Source: Flavobacterium cucumis
GTDB taxonomy: Bacteria > Bacteroidota > Bacteroidia > Flavobacteriales > Flavobacteriaceae
NCBI RefSeq assembly: GCF_900148835.1
Contig: NZ_FRYK01000001.1
Span: forward strand, 124,001 to 188,000
DNA length: 64,000 bases
Direction: 5' to 3'
The notes below the pieces were generated by a model that made no database searches, was not told the origin of the DNA, and was given only the letters and a program-made list of their open reading frames with translations. Position numbers and translations under genes: made by a program. Below, piece after piece: positions 44,751 through 55,039 of the stretch; positions within the stretch are counted from its first letter, which is position 1, and each line of letters begins with the position of its first letter.

Positions 44751-47700
44751 TTATTCTTCTAATCTGATGTCTAATCCAAGTCCCTTTAATTCATGCATCA
44801 ATACATTGAATGATTCTGGTAATCCTGGCTCTGGCATAGTTTCTCCTTTAACGATTGCTTCGTAAGTTTTAGCTCTACCAATAACGTCATCCGATTTAAC
44901 AGTCAAGATTTCTCTTAGCGTACTTGATGCTCCATAAGCTTCAAGTGCCCAAACCTCCATCTCTCCAAAACGTTGACCTCCAAATTGCGCTTTACCTCCT
45001 AAAGGTTGTTGCGTAATTAATGAATATGGACCAATAGAACGTGCGTGCATTTTATCATCAATCATGTGTCCTAATTTCAACATATAGATAACACCCACTG
45101 TTGCTGCTTGATGGAAACGTTCTCCTGTTCCTCCATCATACAAATAAGTATGACCAAATCTCGGAATTCCTGCTTCGTCTGTTAGTGCATTAATTTGATC
45201 AATCGTAGCTCCATCAAAAATTGGTGTTGCATATTTTTGACCTAATTTTTGTCCAGCCCATCCTAATACAGTTTCATAAATCTGACCAATATTCATACGA
45301 GATGGTACTCCAAGTGGATTCAATACGATATCTACTGGTGTTCCGTCTTCTAAGAATGGCATATCTTCATGACGAACGATTTTTGCTACAATACCTTTAT
45401 TTCCGTGACGTCCAGCCATTTTATCACCCACTTTCAACTTACGTTTCTTAGCGATGTAAACTTTAGCAAGTTTCAAAATACCTGATGGTAATTCGTCTCC
45501 CACAGTAATAGTAAACTTCTCTCTTCTTAACCAACCTTGTAAATCATTTAATTTGATTTTATAGTTGTGAATTAAGTCATTTACCATAGCATTAGTATGA
45601 TCATCTGTAGACCATTGCCCCTTTGTTAAATGAGCAAAATCTTCAACAGCTTGTAACATTTTTTTAGTGAACTTTTTACCTTTTGGCAATACTTCTTCAC
45701 CTAAATCATTCATAACGCCTTGTGAAGTTTTTCCGTCAATGATAACAAATAACTTTTCAATTAATTTGTCTTTTAATTCATTGTATTTAACTTCAAACTC
45801 GTTCTCTAATTTATCAACGTCTTCTTTATCTTTCGAACGTTTTCTCTTATCTTTTACAGCTTTCGCAAATAATTTTTTATCCAAAACCACACCATGTAAC
45901 GATGGAGAAGCTTTTAATGAAGCATCCTTGACATCTCCTGCTTTATCCCCAAAGATAGCTCTTAAAAGCTTTTCTTCTGGTGTAGGATCTGACTCTCCTT
46001 TTGGTGTAATCTTTCCAATTAAAATATCGCCAGGCTTAACCTCTGCTCCTATTCTAATCATTCCGTTTTCATCTAAATCTTTTGTAGCTTCTTCAGAAAC
46101 GTTTGGAATATCATTTGTTAACTCTTCGTTACCTAATTTAGTATCACGAACTTCTAATGTATAATCATCAATGTGCAATGAAGTAAAAATATCATCACGA
46201 ACTACTTTTTCAGATATTACGATCGCATCCTCGAAGTTATATCCTTTCCATGGCATAAATGCCACTTTCAAGTTTCTTCCGATAGCCAATTCGCCATTTT
46301 GAGTAGCATACCCTTCACACAATACTTGTCCTTTTTCAACTCTATCCCCTTTTCTAACGATTGGTTTTAAGTTGATACAAGTACTTTGATTGGTTTTTCT
46401 ATACTTGATTAATTGATACGTTTTTTCGTCTGATTCAAAACTAACCATACGCTCTTCCTCAGTTCTGTCATATTTGATAGTGATTTTATCAGCATCAACA
46501 TATTCAACAGTTCCACTACCTTCAGCATTAATTAATACTCTTGAATCAGAAGCAACTTGTCTTTCTAGTCCTGTTCCAACAATTGGAGCCTCTGGACGTA
46601 ACAATGGAACAGCCTGACGCATCATGTTTGATCCCATCAATGCACGGTTCGCATCATCATGCTCCAAGAAAGGAATCAAAGAAGCTGAAATAGAAGCAAT
46701 CTGATTTGGAGCAACATCGGTATAATGAACTACGGTTGGCTCAACTACAGGGAAGTCTCCTTCCTCACGAGCAATAACATTACTTGCGGTAATTTTACCA
46801 GTAGCGTCCATTTCAATATTAGCCTGAGCAATCATTTTTCCTTCTTCCTCCTCAGCACTCAAATAAACAGGAGTTGACTCTAAATCTACCACACCATTGG
46901 TTACCTTACGGTAAGGTGTTTCAATGAATCCCATACCGTTAACTTTAGCATATACTCCTAAAGATGAAATCAAACCAATGTTTGGCCCTTCAGGGGTTTC
47001 AATAGGACAAAGTCTTCCGTAGTGCGTATAATGAACGTCACGAACCTCGAAACCAGCTCGCTCTCTAGATAAACCTCCAGGACCAAGGGCAGATAAACGA
47101 CGTTTGTGTGTTATCTCAGCCAATGGATTCGTTTGATCCATAAACTGTGATAACTGATTGGTTCCAAAGAAAGAATTAATAACCGATGATAATGTCTTAG
47201 CATTAATCAAATCAATAGGTGTAAACACCTCGTTATCACGAACATTCATTCGCTCACGAATTGTTCTAGCCATACGAGCTAAACCAACACCAAATTGTGC
47301 TGATAACTGCTCACCAACGGTTCTAACACGACGGTTTGATAAGTGATCAATATCATCAATCTCAGCTTTTGAGTTGATTAATTCAATCAAATATTTAACA
47401 ATAGTAATGATATCTTCTTTTGTTAAAACTTGTTTTTCCATAGGAATATCAAGGTTTAACTTTTTGTTCATTCTGTAACGACCAACTTCACCTAAGTTAT
47501 AACGCTGATCAGAAAAGAATAATTTATCTATAATACCACGAGCCGTTTCCTCATCAGGCGGTTCCGCGTTACGTAATTGTCTGTAAATATGTTCAACAGC
47601 CTCTTTTTCAGAGTTTGTTGGATCTTTTTGTAACGTATTGTGGATAATCGTATAGTCAGTAGCGTTATTGTCTTCTTTGTGTAAAAGAATTGTTTTAACG

Positions 47701-48566
47701 TCTGCTTCAATTATTTCTTCGATATTATCTTTGTCAAGAATTGTATCTCTATCAAGGATAATTTCATTACGTTCAATTGAAACCACTTCACCAGTATCTT
47801 CATCAACGAAATCTTCATGCCAAGTGTTTAAAACACGTGCAGCAAGTCTTCTTCCAGCATATTTTTTGATACCCGTTTTAGATACTTTAATTTCTTCAGC
47901 AAGGTCAAAAATTTCCAAGATATCTTTATCTCTTTCAAATCCGATAGCTCTAAATAAAGTGGTAACAGGTAATTTTTTCTTTCTATCGATATACGCATAC
48001 ATTACGTTATTGATATCGGTAGCAAATTCAATCCATGATCCTTTAAAAGGAATAATTCTAGCAGAATATAGTTTAGTACCATTAGCATGAAAAGATTGTC
48101 CAAAGAATACCCCTGGCGATCTATGCAATTGAGATACAACAACACGTTCAGCTCCATTGATAACAAAAGTACCGCTTGGAGTCATATATGGTATTGTGCC
48201 TAAATAAACATCTTGTACTATAGTTTCAAAATCTTCATGTTCTGGATCTGTACAATATAACTTAAGCCTAGCCTTTAAAGGGACACTGTGTGTTAGACCT
48301 CTATCAATACACTCTTCGATAGTATATCGAGGTGGATCAACAAAGTAATCAAGAAACTCCAACACAAAATTATTTCTTGTATCAGTTATTGGAAAATTTT
48401 CCATGAAGGTATTATACAGTCCTTCGTTGCCTCTTTCATCAGATTTTGTTTCTAGTTGAAAAAAATCTTTAAACGATTTCACTTGAATATCTAGAAAATC
48501 TGGATATTGTGGAATGTTTTTTGTTGAAGCAAAATTTAATCTTTCAGTCTGATTAGCAATCATCAA
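44751..48566 (-). CDS. rpoB: RNA polymerase subunit beta
   Basis: 1271 residues. The beta subunit of the core enzyme, including the rifampicin-pocket region [47 protein letters not shown] (about 485-530), [10 protein letters not shown] and [24 protein letters not shown] near the C-terminus. Two consecutive Mets at the start (48566 or 48563) are equally possible. The residues in the rifampicin pocket look wild type. It is separated from rplL by 246 bp containing an attenuator-like hairpin. Confidence 0.99.
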   Translation of the reverse strand: MMIANQTERLNFASTKNIPQYPDFLDIQVKSFKDFFQLETKSDERGNEGLYNTFMENFPITDTRNNFVLEFLDYFVDPPRYTIEECIDRGLTHSVPLKARLKLYCTDPEHEDFETIVQDVYLGTIPYMTPSGTFVINGAERVVVSQLHRSPGVFFGQSFHANGTKLYSARIIPFKGSWIEFATDINNVMYAYIDRKKKLPVTTLFRAIGFERDKDILEIFDLAEEIKVSKTGIKKYAGRRLAARVLNTWHEDFVDEDTGEVVSIERNEIILDRDTILDKDNIEEIIEADVKTILLHKEDNNATDYTIIHNTLQKDPTNSEKEAVEHIYRQLRNAEPPDEETARGIIDKLFFSDQRYNLGEVGRYRMNKKLNLDIPMEKQVLTKEDIITIVKYLIELINSKAEIDDIDHLSNRRVRTVGEQLSAQFGVGLARMARTIRERMNVRDNEVFTPIDLINAKTLSSVINSFFGTNQLSQFMDQTNPLAEITHKRRLSALGPGGLSRERAGFEVRDVHYTHYGRLCPIETPEGPNIGLISSLGVYAKVNGMGFIETPYRKVTNGVVDLESTPVYLSAEEEEGKMIAQANIEMDATGKITASNVIAREEGDFPVVEPTVVHYTDVAPNQIASISASLIPFLEHDDANRALMGSNMMRQAVPLLRPEAPIVGTGLERQVASDSRVLINAEGSGTVEYVDADKITIKYDRTEEERMVSFESDEKTYQLIKYRKTNQSTCINLKPIVRKGDRVEKGQVLCEGYATQNGELAIGRNLKVAFMPWKGYNFEDAIVISEKVVRDDIFTSLHIDDYTLEVRDTKLGNEELTNDIPNVSEEATKDLDENGMIRIGAEVKPGDILIGKITPKGESDPTPEEKLLRAIFGDKAGDVKDASLKASPSLHGVVLDKKLFAKAVKDKRKRSKDKEDVDKLENEFEVKYNELKDKLIEKLFVIIDGKTSQGVMNDLGEEVLPKGKKFTKKMLQAVEDFAHLTKGQWSTDDHTNAMVNDLIHNYKIKLNDLQGWLRREKFTITVGDELPSGILKLAKVYIAKKRKLKVGDKMAGRHGNKGIVAKIVRHEDMPFLEDGTPVDIVLNPLGVPSRMNIGQIYETVLGWAGQKLGQKYATPIFDGATIDQINALTDEAGIPRFGHTYLYDGGTGERFHQAATVGVIYMLKLGHMIDDKMHARSIGPYSLITQQPLGGKAQFGGQRFGEMEVWALEAYGASSTLREILTVKSDDVIGRAKTYEAIVKGETMPEPGLPESFNVLMHELKGLGLDIRLEE

Positions 48567-48812
48567 TGGATAAAATTTTGATTTAAAAAAAGTAATTTTT
48601 TGTGTAAATACACCGTTGTAACAATACTTCCTTTTTTAATAACCAATACATCTTTAAAATAAACCAGGAAAGACAGTTTAATTTTTTTCTTCGTATTGAT
48701 TAAGTTGTATGTGAAAATAAATAAAATATTAATTTTCTTATACGAAAAAGGGTTTAGGTCTTTGAGAGCGAATCTCAAGACCTAAACCTAGCTTTTAGAC
48801 CTTAGTTATAGC
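48567..48812 (-). promoter_or_regulatory. rplL-rpoB intergenic region
   Basis: A 246-bp spacer inside the ribosomal protein/polymerase operon. It holds the hairpin at 48745-48788 right after rplL and a long AT-rich leader before rpoB; a separate rpoB promoter is possible but no clean TTTG/TAnnTTTG was identified. Confidence 0.5.
48745..48788 (-). terminator. Attenuator-like hairpin between rplL and rpoB
   Basis: On the minus strand GGTTTAGGTCTTGAGA (48788-48773) pairs with TCTCAAAGACCTAAACC (48767-48751) with one bulged A and a 5-nt loop; it is followed by C and five U residues. Its position matches the partial terminator that lowers rpoBC relative to ribosomal protein genes in other bacteria. 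Confidence 0.75.
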
Positions 48813-49184
48813 TTATTTAAGCTCAACTACAGCTCCAGCCTCTTCTAATGCTTTCTTAAGACCTTCAGCCTCATCTTTAGAAACTCCTTCTTTAACATTA
48901 GTTGGAGCAGCATCTACTAAATCTTTTGCTTCTTTAAGACCTAAACCAGTTAATTCTTTAACTGCTTTAACAACTCCTAATTTAGAAGCTCCAGCATCTT
49001 TTAATACAACTGTAAATTCAGTTTGCTCAGCTGCAGCACCAGCATCACCACCACCTGCAGCAACTACAACAGCTGCAGCAGCAGGCTCGATACCATACTC
49101 ATCTTTTAATATTGTTGCTAATTCGTTAACTTCTTTAACTGTTAAGTTAACTAATTGTTCTGCGAATTGTTTCAAATCTGCCAT
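48813..49184 (-). CDS. rplL: Ribosomal protein bL12 (L7/L12)
   Basis: 123 residues. The stalk protein that recruits translation GTPases. N-terminal dimerisation helices (about 1-35), an Ala/Gly-rich hinge (about 36-52) and the globular C-terminal domain with [27 protein letters not shown]. Translated from an ATG 54 bp after rplJ; the hairpin at 48745-48788 follows the stop. Confidence 0.98.
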   Translation of the reverse strand: MADLKQFAEQLVNLTVKEVNELATILKDEYGIEPAAAAVVVAAGGGDAGAAAEQTEFTVVLKDAGASKLGVVKAVKELTGLGLKEAKDLVDAAPTNVKEGVSKDEAEGLKKALEEAGAVVELK

Positions 49185-49238
49185 TTTTCTATCGTTTAAA
49201 ATGTTTTGTAAAAATATAATTTATTAAGTGCGTACTTA

Positions 49239-49736
49239 TTATTCTGCTCCTTCTTCCTTGTTAGGTTGATTCTGAAGAGCTGAAATAACTCTTTGAGCAG
49301 GTGATTGTAATAATCCAATAATTTCTGCGATAACTTCTTCTTTAGATTTAATAGCAACTAAACTATCTAATAAATTATCACCAATGAAAATTTCTTGGTT
49401 AATGTAAGCTCCCTTAAAGATTGGTTTCTCACCTTTCTTACGGAATTCTTTAATGATTTTTGCTGGGCCATTAGCGGTGTCAGCAATAAACATAGAAGTG
49501 TTTCCTTTAAGAACTGATGCTAAATCACCATAGTCGTTATCAGAAGCTTCCATTGCTTTTTCTAACAATGTGTTCTTAACAACTTCTAATTTAATACCAG
49601 CTTTAAAACAAGCTCTTCTTAAGTTTGAAGTAGTATCTGCATCAAGTCCTGAAATGTCTGCTAAATAAACAACATTTACATCCGCTAACTGTGCAGTTAA
49701 ATCTTCAATAGCGATTGATTTTTCTTCTCTAGTCAT
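49239..49736 (-). CDS. rplJ: Ribosomal protein uL10
   Basis: 165 residues. It anchors the L7/L12 dimers to 23S rRNA. The N-terminal RNA-binding part contains VYLADISGLDADTTSNLRRACFKAGIKLEVVKNTLL; the C-terminal helix ending at LQNQPNKEEGAE binds L12 dimers. It lies 22 bp after rplA. In other bacteria L10 binds its own leader to repress rplJL; a comparable leader is not evident in the 22-bp spacer. Confidence 0.97.
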   Translation of the reverse strand: MTREEKSIAIEDLTAQLADVNVVYLADISGLDADTTSNLRRACFKAGIKLEVVKNTLLEKAMEASDNDYGDLASVLKGNTSMFIADTANGPAKIIKEFRKKGEKPIFKGAYINQEIFIGDNLLDSLVAIKSKEEVIAEIIGLLQSPAQRVISALQNQPNKEEGAE

Positions 49737-49758
49737 ACTAAAAATTTTTAACTACCAA

Positions 49759-50448
49759 TTATACTGCTTTAGGATCTAAAGCAATAGCAGGACTTTGTGT
49801 ACTTGATATATGAATAGACTTAATATAAGTACCTTTAGCTGCAGTTGGTTTTAATTTGATTAATGTTTGAACGATTTCGTGTGCATTGTCATAGATTTTA
49901 TCAGCATCAAAAGATACTCTACCTATTCCAGCGTGAACGATACCAGTTTTATCAACTTTGAAGTCAATTTTACCAGCTTTCACTTCTTGCACCGCTTTAG
50001 CAACATCCATAGTTACAGTTCCTGTTTTAGGGTTTGGCATTAAACCTCTTGGACCTAAAACACGCCCTAATGGACCTAATTTACCCATAACAGCAGGCAT
50101 AGTGATGATCACATCAACATCTGTCCAACCATCTTTAATTTTCTGTAAATAGTCGTCTAAACCTACGTGGTCAGCACCAGCAGCTTTAGCTTCAGCTTCT
50201 TTATCTGGAGTAACTAATGCTAATACTCTAACATCTTTACCAGTTCCATGAGGTAATGTTACAACCCCTCTTACCATTTGATTCGCTTTTCTAGGATCTA
50301 CACCCAACTTAACTGCGATATCAACAGACTCATCAAATTTTGCAGAAGCAACTTCCTTAATTAATGCAGATGCATCTCTTAAAGAATAAAGTTTGTTCTT
50401 CTCAATTTTTGCTGCAGCCTCTTTTTGCTTTTTTGTCAATTTTGCCAT
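49759..50448 (-). CDS. rplA: Ribosomal protein uL1
   Basis: 229 residues. It forms the L1 stalk that handles E-site tRNA release. The segments [35 protein letters not shown] and [24 protein letters not shown] are conserved. It is 21 bp after rplK, in the usual rplK-rplA pair, which L1 often represses by binding the rplK leader. Confidence 0.98.
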   Translation of the reverse strand: MAKLTKKQKEAAAKIEKNKLYSLRDASALIKEVASAKFDESVDIAVKLGVDPRKANQMVRGVVTLPHGTGKDVRVLALVTPDKEAEAKAAGADHVGLDDYLQKIKDGWTDVDVIITMPAVMGKLGPLGRVLGPRGLMPNPKTGTVTMDVAKAVQEVKAGKIDFKVDKTGIVHAGIGRVSFDADKIYDNAHEIVQTLIKLKPTAAKGTYIKSIHISSTQSPAIALDPKAV

Positions 50449-50469
50449 TGTCTAATTTCTTTTTAGAGA

Positions 50470-50907
50470 TTAAAAAGGAGCATTTCCTGTTACTGTTATA
50501 CCCATAGATCTAGCTGTTCCAGCAATCATACTCATAGCTTTTTCAATTTCAAAAGCATTTAAGTCTGCCATTTTGTCTTCAGCAATAGTTCTAATTTGAT
50601 CCCAAGTAACATTTGCTACTTTTTTTCGGTTAGGTTGCCCTGAACCAGACTTTAATTTTGCCGCTTCTAATAACTGAATCGCAGCAGGTGGCGTTTTAAC
50701 AACAAAGTCAAAAGACTTGTCTTTATACACAGTAATTTGTACTGGTAAAACTTTGCCAGGTTTATCTTGCGTTCTAGCATTAAATTGCTTACAGAACTCC
50801 ATGATGTTAACCCCAGCAGCCCCCAAAGCAGGTCCAACCGGTGGCGATGGATTCGCAGCACCTCCCTTAACTTGTAGTTTAACTACTTTACTAACTTCTT
50901 TTGCCAT
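50470..50907 (-). CDS. rplK: Ribosomal protein uL11
   Basis: 145 residues. It binds the GTPase-associated region of 23S r[37 protein letters not shown] (the proline-rich hinge), [11 protein letters not shown] and the C-terminal RNA-binding domain ending at SMGITVTG are typical. It lies 66 bp after nusG. Confidence 0.98.
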   Translation of the reverse strand: MAKEVSKVVKLQVKGGAANPSPPVGPALGAAGVNIMEFCKQFNARTQDKPGKVLPVQITVYKDKSFDFVVKTPPAAIQLLEAAKLKSGSGQPNRKKVANVTWDQIRTIAEDKMADLNAFEIEKAMSMIAGTARSMGITVTGNAPF

Positions 50908-50973
50908 TTTTAAAAAAATTTAGCACATCTATCAATTGGAAGCGATTGATGTGATTTATATATGTAACGAAAA

Positions 50974-51525
50974 TTATACTTTTTCAACTTGCATAAAACT
51001 TAACTCCAATGGCGTTTTTCTTCCGAAAATTTTAACCATAACTTCAAGTTTACGCTTTTCTTCATTAACTTTTTCAATAGTTCCATTAAAACCATTAAAA
51101 GGGCCATCGATAACTTTTACAGTTTCACCAGCTGCATAAGGAATAGAAACACTATCTTCTTTAACAGATAATTCATCTACTTTTCCTAACATTCTATTTA
51201 CCTCAGATTGTCTTAAGGGAACTGCATCTCCACCCTTAGTCTCACCCAAAAAACCAATAACACCAGGAATTGATTTGATAATATGAGGAATTTCTCCAGT
51301 TAAATTAGCTTCAATCATTATGTAACCAGGAAAATATACTTTTTCTTTAGCTATCTTTTTACCATCCTTAACTTGAACAACTTTTTCAGTAGGAACTAAA
51401 ACTTGAGAAATATAATCTGCCATACCTAAACGCGCAGTTTCTGTCTCAATGTAAGCTTTAACTTTATTTTCCTGACCGCTTACAGCTCTTACCACATACC
51501 ATTTATTCACATTATTGTCAGCCAT
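50974..51525 (-). CDS. nusG: Transcription termination/antitermination protein NusG
   Basis: 183 residues. The NGN domain (about 8-115) binds RNA polymerase; the C-terminal KOW domain (about 130-183) has VKVIDGPFNGFNGTIEKVNEEKRKLEVMVKIFGR. It couples transcription to translation or Rho. Residues KWYVVRAVSGQENKV at the start are typical. It is 8 bp downstream of secE. Confidence 0.98.
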   Translation of the reverse strand: MADNNVNKWYVVRAVSGQENKVKAYIETETARLGMADYISQVLVPTEKVVQVKDGKKIAKEKVYFPGYIMIEANLTGEIPHIIKSIPGVIGFLGETKGGDAVPLRQSEVNRMLGKVDELSVKEDSVSIPYAAGETVKVIDGPFNGFNGTIEKVNEEKRKLEVMVKIFGRKTPLELSFMQVEKV

Positions 51526-51533
51526 TCTGGGTA

Positions 51534-51728
51534 TTATTTTATTATGTTAAAAAAACCTTCAAGAGCCTTAACAAATAACTCATCAACACCCCATGTTAAC
51601 AGAGCGAAAACAACTGAAAATATAGCAACAATAATTGTCAAACGCTGAACTTCAGACCAAACAGGCCAAGTAACGTTTGATTTTAATTCTTGAAATGCTT
51701 CAGATATGTAATTAACTACTTTTGTCAT
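51534..51728 (-). CDS. secE: Preprotein translocase subunit SecE
   Basis: 64 residues from the ATG at 51728 (MTKVVNYISEAFQELKSNV), a normal length for a single-helix SecE. It has the conserved WPVWSEVQ segment followed by one membrane helix (about 31-53). A frame open to 51773 would add 15 residues that run into the tRNA-Trp gene and is rejected. It is co-transcribed with nusG. Confidence 0.95.
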   Translation of the reverse strand: MTKVVNYISEAFQELKSNVTWPVWSEVQRLTIIVAIFSVVFALLTWGVDELFVKALEGFFNIIK

Positions 51729-51743
51729 CTTAATCTTTATTTG

Positions 51744-51815
51744 CACGGGCGGAGGGATTCGAACCCCCATCAATGGTTTTGGAGACCACTATACTAGCCC
51801 TTGTACTACGCCCGT
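51744..51815 (-). tRNA. tRNA-Trp (anticodon CCA)
   Basis: Minus-strand cloverleaf with acceptor ACGGGCG/CGCCCGT and discriminator G, anticodon stem GGT..ACC with loop CTCCAAA giving CCA, and T-loop GGGTTCGAATCCC. It sits between the tuf terminator and secE. Confidence 0.95.
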
Positions 51816-51821
51816 TTGTTA

Positions 51822-51847
51822 AAAACCAGCAGCGAACTGCTGGTTTT
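51822..51847 (-). terminator. Terminator of tuf
   Basis: AAAACCAGCAG (51822-51832) pairs with CTGCTGGTTTT (51837-51847) around a TTCG loop on the minus strand, followed by five U residues. Confidence 0.85.
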
Positions 51848-51866
51848 AATTATTATCGACTTATAA

Positions 51867-53054
51867 TTAGTCTAAAATTTCAGTAACCTGACCAGCACCT
51901 ACTGTTCTACCACCCTCACGGATAGCGAAACGTAAACCTACTGATAAAGCGATAGGACTTAACAAAGTAACATCAATTGTTAAGTTATCACCAGGCATAA
52001 CCATCTCTACACCAGCTGGTAAAGAAATAGTACCCGTTACGTCAGTTGTACGTACGTAGAACTGTGGACGGTAGTTATTGTGGAATGGAGTGTGACGTCC
52101 ACCTTCTTCTTTTTTCAAGATATACACCTCTGCCTTAAAGTGAGCGTGTGGCTTAACAGATCCTGGCTTAATAATAACCATTCCTCTTTTAATATCTTCT
52201 TTAGCGATACCTCTTAATAACAAACCTACGTTATCTCCAGCTTCACCTCTATCAAGAATTTTACGGAACATCTCAACTCCTGTAATTGTAGAAGTTAATT
52301 TTTCAGCCCCCATACCAATGATTTCAACAGCATCACCTGTATTAGCAACTCCAGTTTCAATACGACCTGTAGCAACAGTTCCACGACCTGTAATTGTAAA
52401 TACATCCTCAACTGGCATCAAGAAAGGCTTATCAACATCACGAGCTGGTAACTCAATCCAATTGTCAACAGCTTCCATTAAGGCTAATACTGTGTCAACC
52501 CATTTTGGCTCACCATTTAAAGCTCCTAAAGCAGAACCTTGAATTACAGGACCATTATCACCATCATACTGATAGAAAGATAATAAATCTCTGATCTCCA
52601 TTTCTACTAATTCTAATAATTCAGCATCATCAACCATATCCACTTTGTTCATGAATACAACCATTCTAGGTACACCTACTTGACGACCTAAAAGGATGTG
52701 CTCTCTAGTTTGTGGCATCGGACCATCTGTAGCAGCAACTACTAAGATAGCACCGTCCATTTGAGCAGCACCTGTAACCATGTTCTTTACGTAATCCGCG
52801 TGACCTGGACAGTCAACGTGAGCGTAGTGACGATTAGCTGTAGAATATTCTACGTGAGATGTATTAATAGTAATACCTCTTTCTTTTTCTTCTGGAGCAT
52901 TATCAATTTGATCAAATGATTTTGCTTCTGATAAACCTGCATCAGCTAATACTTTAGTAATTGCAGCTGTTAACGTAGTTTTACCGTGGTCAACGTGTCC
53001 GATAGTTCCAATATTTAAATGGGGCTTCGAACGATCAAAGGTTTCTTTTGCCAT
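51867..53054 (-). CDS. tuf: Translation elongation factor Tu
   Basis: 395 residues. A GTPase that brings aminoacyl-tRNA to the ribosome. P-loop GHVDHGKT (19-26), [19 protein letters not shown] and the C-terminal beta-barrel domains ([29 protein letters not shown]) are complete. It follows the tRNA-Thr gene by 56 bp and has its own -7 element. Confidence 0.99.
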   Translation of the reverse strand: MAKETFDRSKPHLNIGTIGHVDHGKTTLTAAITKVLADAGLSEAKSFDQIDNAPEEKERGITINTSHVEYSTANRHYAHVDCPGHADYVKNMVTGAAQMDGAILVVAATDGPMPQTREHILLGRQVGVPRMVVFMNKVDMVDDAELLELVEMEIRDLLSFYQYDGDNGPVIQGSALGALNGEPKWVDTVLALMEAVDNWIELPARDVDKPFLMPVEDVFTITGRGTVATGRIETGVANTGDAVEIIGMGAEKLTSTITGVEMFRKILDRGEAGDNVGLLLRGIAKEDIKRGMVIIKPGSVKPHAHFKAEVYILKKEEGGRHTPFHNNYRPQFYVRTTDVTGTISLPAGVEMVMPGDNLTIDVTLLSPIALSVGLRFAIREGGRTVGAGQVTEILD

Positions 53055-53090
53055 GATTTAATAATTTAATCTTAGTTATATATTAGTGTT

Positions 53091-53098
53091 CAAAAATA
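53091..53098 (-). promoter_or_regulatory. -7 element for tuf
   Basis: TATTTTTG on the minus strand, 36 bp upstream of the tuf ATG, just after the tRNA-Thr(GGT) 3' end. Confidence 0.45.
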
Positions 53099-53110
53099 AA
53101 CTTCTTTAAG

Positions 53111-53182
53111 AGCCAATGACGGGAATTGAACCCGTGACCTCTTCCTTACCAAGGAAGCACTCTACCCCTGAGCTACACCGGC
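53111..53182 (-). tRNA. tRNA-Thr (anticodon GGT)
   Basis: Minus-strand cloverleaf with acceptor GCCGGTG/CATTGGC (two G.T pairs) and discriminator T, anticodon stem CTTCC/GGAAG with loop TTGGTAA giving GGT, T-loop GGGTTCAATTCCC. Confidence 0.95.
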
Positions 53183-53257
53183 TAATGTAAATCAGAAGTT
53201 AGAAACTAGAAATTAGAATTTTAAAAAATCCTAAAGTTCAAATTCTAAATTCTTTTG

Positions 53258-53339
53258 TGGGGAGAGCAGGATTCGAACCTGCGAAGACGTAGTCAGCGGA
53301 TTTACAGTCCGCCCTCGTTGGCCGCTTGAGTATCTCCCC
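53258..53339 (-). tRNA. tRNA-Tyr (anticodon GTA)
   Basis: Minus-strand class II tRNA with acceptor GGGGAGA/TCTCCCC and discriminator A, anticodon loop CTGTAAA giving GTA, and a long variable arm; T-loop GCAGGTTCGAATCCTGC. Confidence 0.95.
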
Positions 53340-53370
53340 AAACCTTTTATACTTATTTGCTTACAACTTG

Positions 53371-53444
53371 AGCCGATGGAGGGACTCGAACCCACGACCT
53401 GCTGATTACAAATCAGCTGCTCTAGCCAGCTGAGCTACACCGGC
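53371..53444 (-). tRNA. tRNA-Thr (anticodon TGT)
   Basis: Minus-strand cloverleaf with acceptor GCCGGTG/CATCGGC, anticodon stem GCTGA/TCAGC with loop TTTGTAA giving TGT, T-loop GTGGGTTCGAGTCCC. Confidence 0.95.
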
Positions 53445-53455
53445 AAATTAAATAT

Positions 53456-53481
53456 AAAAAGTCCGCTATTTCTAACGGACT
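53456..53481 (-). terminator. Terminator of hpf
   Basis: AGTCCG (53460-53465) pairs with CGGACT (53476-53481); five U residues follow on the minus strand. It separates hpf from the tRNA genes. Confidence 0.75.
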
Positions 53482-53536
53482 GCAAATGTATATAATTTAT
53501 TTTTGAATCAAAACATTTTTAATGTTTTTTTTAATT

Positions 53537-53839
53537 TTATAAATGGGCTCTTAATTTTTCCTTGCGCTTTAAGATAACTCGCTCAAGAGAATCTACAGAC
53601 AAATCCGCTGCCTCCTCAAAACTCTTAGCAGTCTTCTTTACTAAAAACTCATCTCCTGGTACATTAATTTTTATTTCAACCGTCTTATTCTCCTTATCAC
53701 TAGTATTTTCAAGCCTTAAAAAAACTTCAGAAGAAACAATTTTATCATAGTATTTCTCCAATTTATCCATTCGCTCCTGAATAAAATCTACCAACTTCTT
53801 ATCAACATTGAAGTTTACCGCTTGGACATTAACTTTCAT
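53537..53839 (-). CDS. hpf: Ribosome hibernation-promoting factor, short form
   Basis: 100 residues of the HPF/YfiA family, the short form without the C-terminal dimerisation domain. NVDKKLVDFIQERMDKLEKYYDKIVSSEVFLRLEN and a basic C-terminus (ERVILKRKEKLRAHL) are typical. It binds the decoding centre in slow growth. It follows xerC by 34 bp on the same strand. Confidence 0.93.
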   Translation of the reverse strand: MKVNVQAVNFNVDKKLVDFIQERMDKLEKYYDKIVSSEVFLRLENTSDKENKTVEIKINVPGDEFLVKKTAKSFEEAADLSVDSLERVILKRKEKLRAHL

Positions 53840-53873
53840 AATCTTATAATTAAAAGGTTATACAAATGAGTAA

Positions 53874-54767
53874 TTATTTACTTCTAGGATGAGCTTCTTT
53901 ATATGTTTTTTTTAACTCAGCCAAACTGCTGTGTGTATAAATCTGAGTAGAAGACAAACTAGAATGACCTAACAACTCTTTAACTGAATTTAAATCAGCC
54001 CCATTATTCAACAAATGCGTTGCAAATGAATGCCTAAGGACATGTGGACTTTTTTTTGTTTTTTGTGACACAGTACTAAAGTAATCATTTATCAAAAGAT
54101 ACACAAACGATTCACTAACTTTATTTCCGTTTTTTGACAAAATTAACAACTCAGTATCCTTAATTTTTTCCAATTTAATTCGATCTTCTTCATAAACTTT
54201 AATCAACTCTAAAGTGGAATCCAACAATGGTATCAAACGTTCTTTATTACGCTTACCAACAACCTTAATGTTTTTTTGAATGAAATCAATAGCATTTAAT
54301 TTAAGATTTATCATTTCAGCCCTTCTAATTCCAGTCGTATAAAACAACTCTATTATCAATCGATCTCTTTTTCCTTCAAAATCATCTGAATAGACATTAA
54401 ACTCAAACACATCTTTCAACTCTTTTTCCGAAAAGGGAATCTGAATTTTCTTTTCAACCTTCAACGACCTATGTTTCAACAGAGGATTAGTTTCTATTTG
54501 CCTAATTTTTAAAAGAAACTTATAAAAGGATTTTAACGAAGAAATTTTACGGTTTACAGAGCTAGAAGTAAGGTTGTTTTCAAACATAACAACTATCCAA
54601 GTTCTTATTTGTGTATAACTTACGTCTTCCAATCTCAATTTATCATGAAACTCCCATATATATCCTTGAAAGGACGTTACATCTGCCACATAAGCCCGCA
54701 CGGTTAAAGCAGAATAATTTTTCTCCTTAATCAAATAATCTTGATAAAATTGCACAATTGATGTCAT
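53874..54767 (-). CDS. xerC: Tyrosine recombinase XerC
   Basis: About 297 residues from the ATG at 54767 (MTSIVQFYQDYL). An N-terminal SAM-like core-binding domain (about 1-90) is followed by the catalytic domain with GIRRAEM, HVLRHSFATHLLNNGADL (HxxR), LGHSSLSSTQIYTH with the Tyr nucleophile. It resolves chromosome dimers at dif. The start codon lies at the end of the U-run of the rpsU terminator; an in-frame ATG at 54788 is inside the terminator stem and is not preferred. Length and context fit a chromosomal XerC/D, not a phage integrase. Confidence 0.9.
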   Translation of the reverse strand: MTSIVQFYQDYLIKEKNYSALTVRAYVADVTSFQGYIWEFHDKLRLEDVSYTQIRTWIVVMFENNLTSSSVNRKISSLKSFYKFLLKIRQIETNPLLKHRSLKVEKKIQIPFSEKELKDVFEFNVYSDDFEGKRDRLIIELFYTTGIRRAEMINLKLNAIDFIQKNIKVVGKRNKERLIPLLDSTLELIKVYEEDRIKLEKIKDTELLILSKNGNKVSESFVYLLINDYFSTVSQKTKKSPHVLRHSFATHLLNNGADLNSVKELLGHSSLSSTQIYTHSSLAELKKTYKEAHPRSK

Positions 54768-54813
54768 AAAAAAAACCGATAGAAACAAAGTTAAACTTTA
54801 TTAGCTATCGGTT
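54768..54813 (-). terminator. rpsU terminator ending at the xerC start codon
   Basis: On the minus strand AACCGATAG pairs with CTATCGGTT (54805-54813 with 54774-54782), enclosing an A/T-rich inner stem, and eight U residues follow up to the base before the xerC ATG. Confidence 0.85.
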
Positions 54814-54836
54814 GATATAGTTATTCAAAAAAAATA

Positions 54837-55031
54837 CTAACTTTCTAAGTTGTCTTTCATGTTTTGAATATAAGCCGCTTTTTGAATCTTAGCTCTGTTT
54901 AAAACAGATGGCTTAATGAAAGCTTGACGAGCACGTAACTGACGAACAGTACCTGTTTTATCAAATTTTCTTTTATAGCGCTTTAATGCTCTATCGATAT
55001 TTTCTCCGTCTTTAATTGGTATAATTAACAT
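54837..55031 (-). CDS. rpsU: Ribosomal protein bS21
   Basis: 64 residues from the ATG at 55031 (MLIIPIKDGENIDRALKRYKRKFDKTG), the usual length. bS21 sits near the 3' end of 16S rRNA in the platform. An upstream in-frame ATG at 55052 falls within the leader and would abolish the function of the strong Shine-Dalgarno, so it is rejected. The gene has an exact TAnnTTTG promoter, a near-perfect Shine-Dalgarno and a strong terminator that ends at the xerC start. Confidence 0.97.
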   Translation of the reverse strand: MLIIPIKDGENIDRALKRYKRKFDKTGTVRQLRARQAFIKPSVLNRAKIQKAAYIQNMKDNLES

Positions 55032-55039
55032 AATATTGA

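Noticed and set aside
45667..46164. 165-codon plus-strand frame opposite rpoB
   Set aside because: Antisense to a highly conserved gene; Ser/Leu/Phe-rich composition is the mirror of rpoB codon use.
51729..51773. Upstream extension of secE
   Set aside because: It overlaps the tRNA-Trp 3' end and gives an N-terminus unlike SecE; the ATG at 51728 is used.
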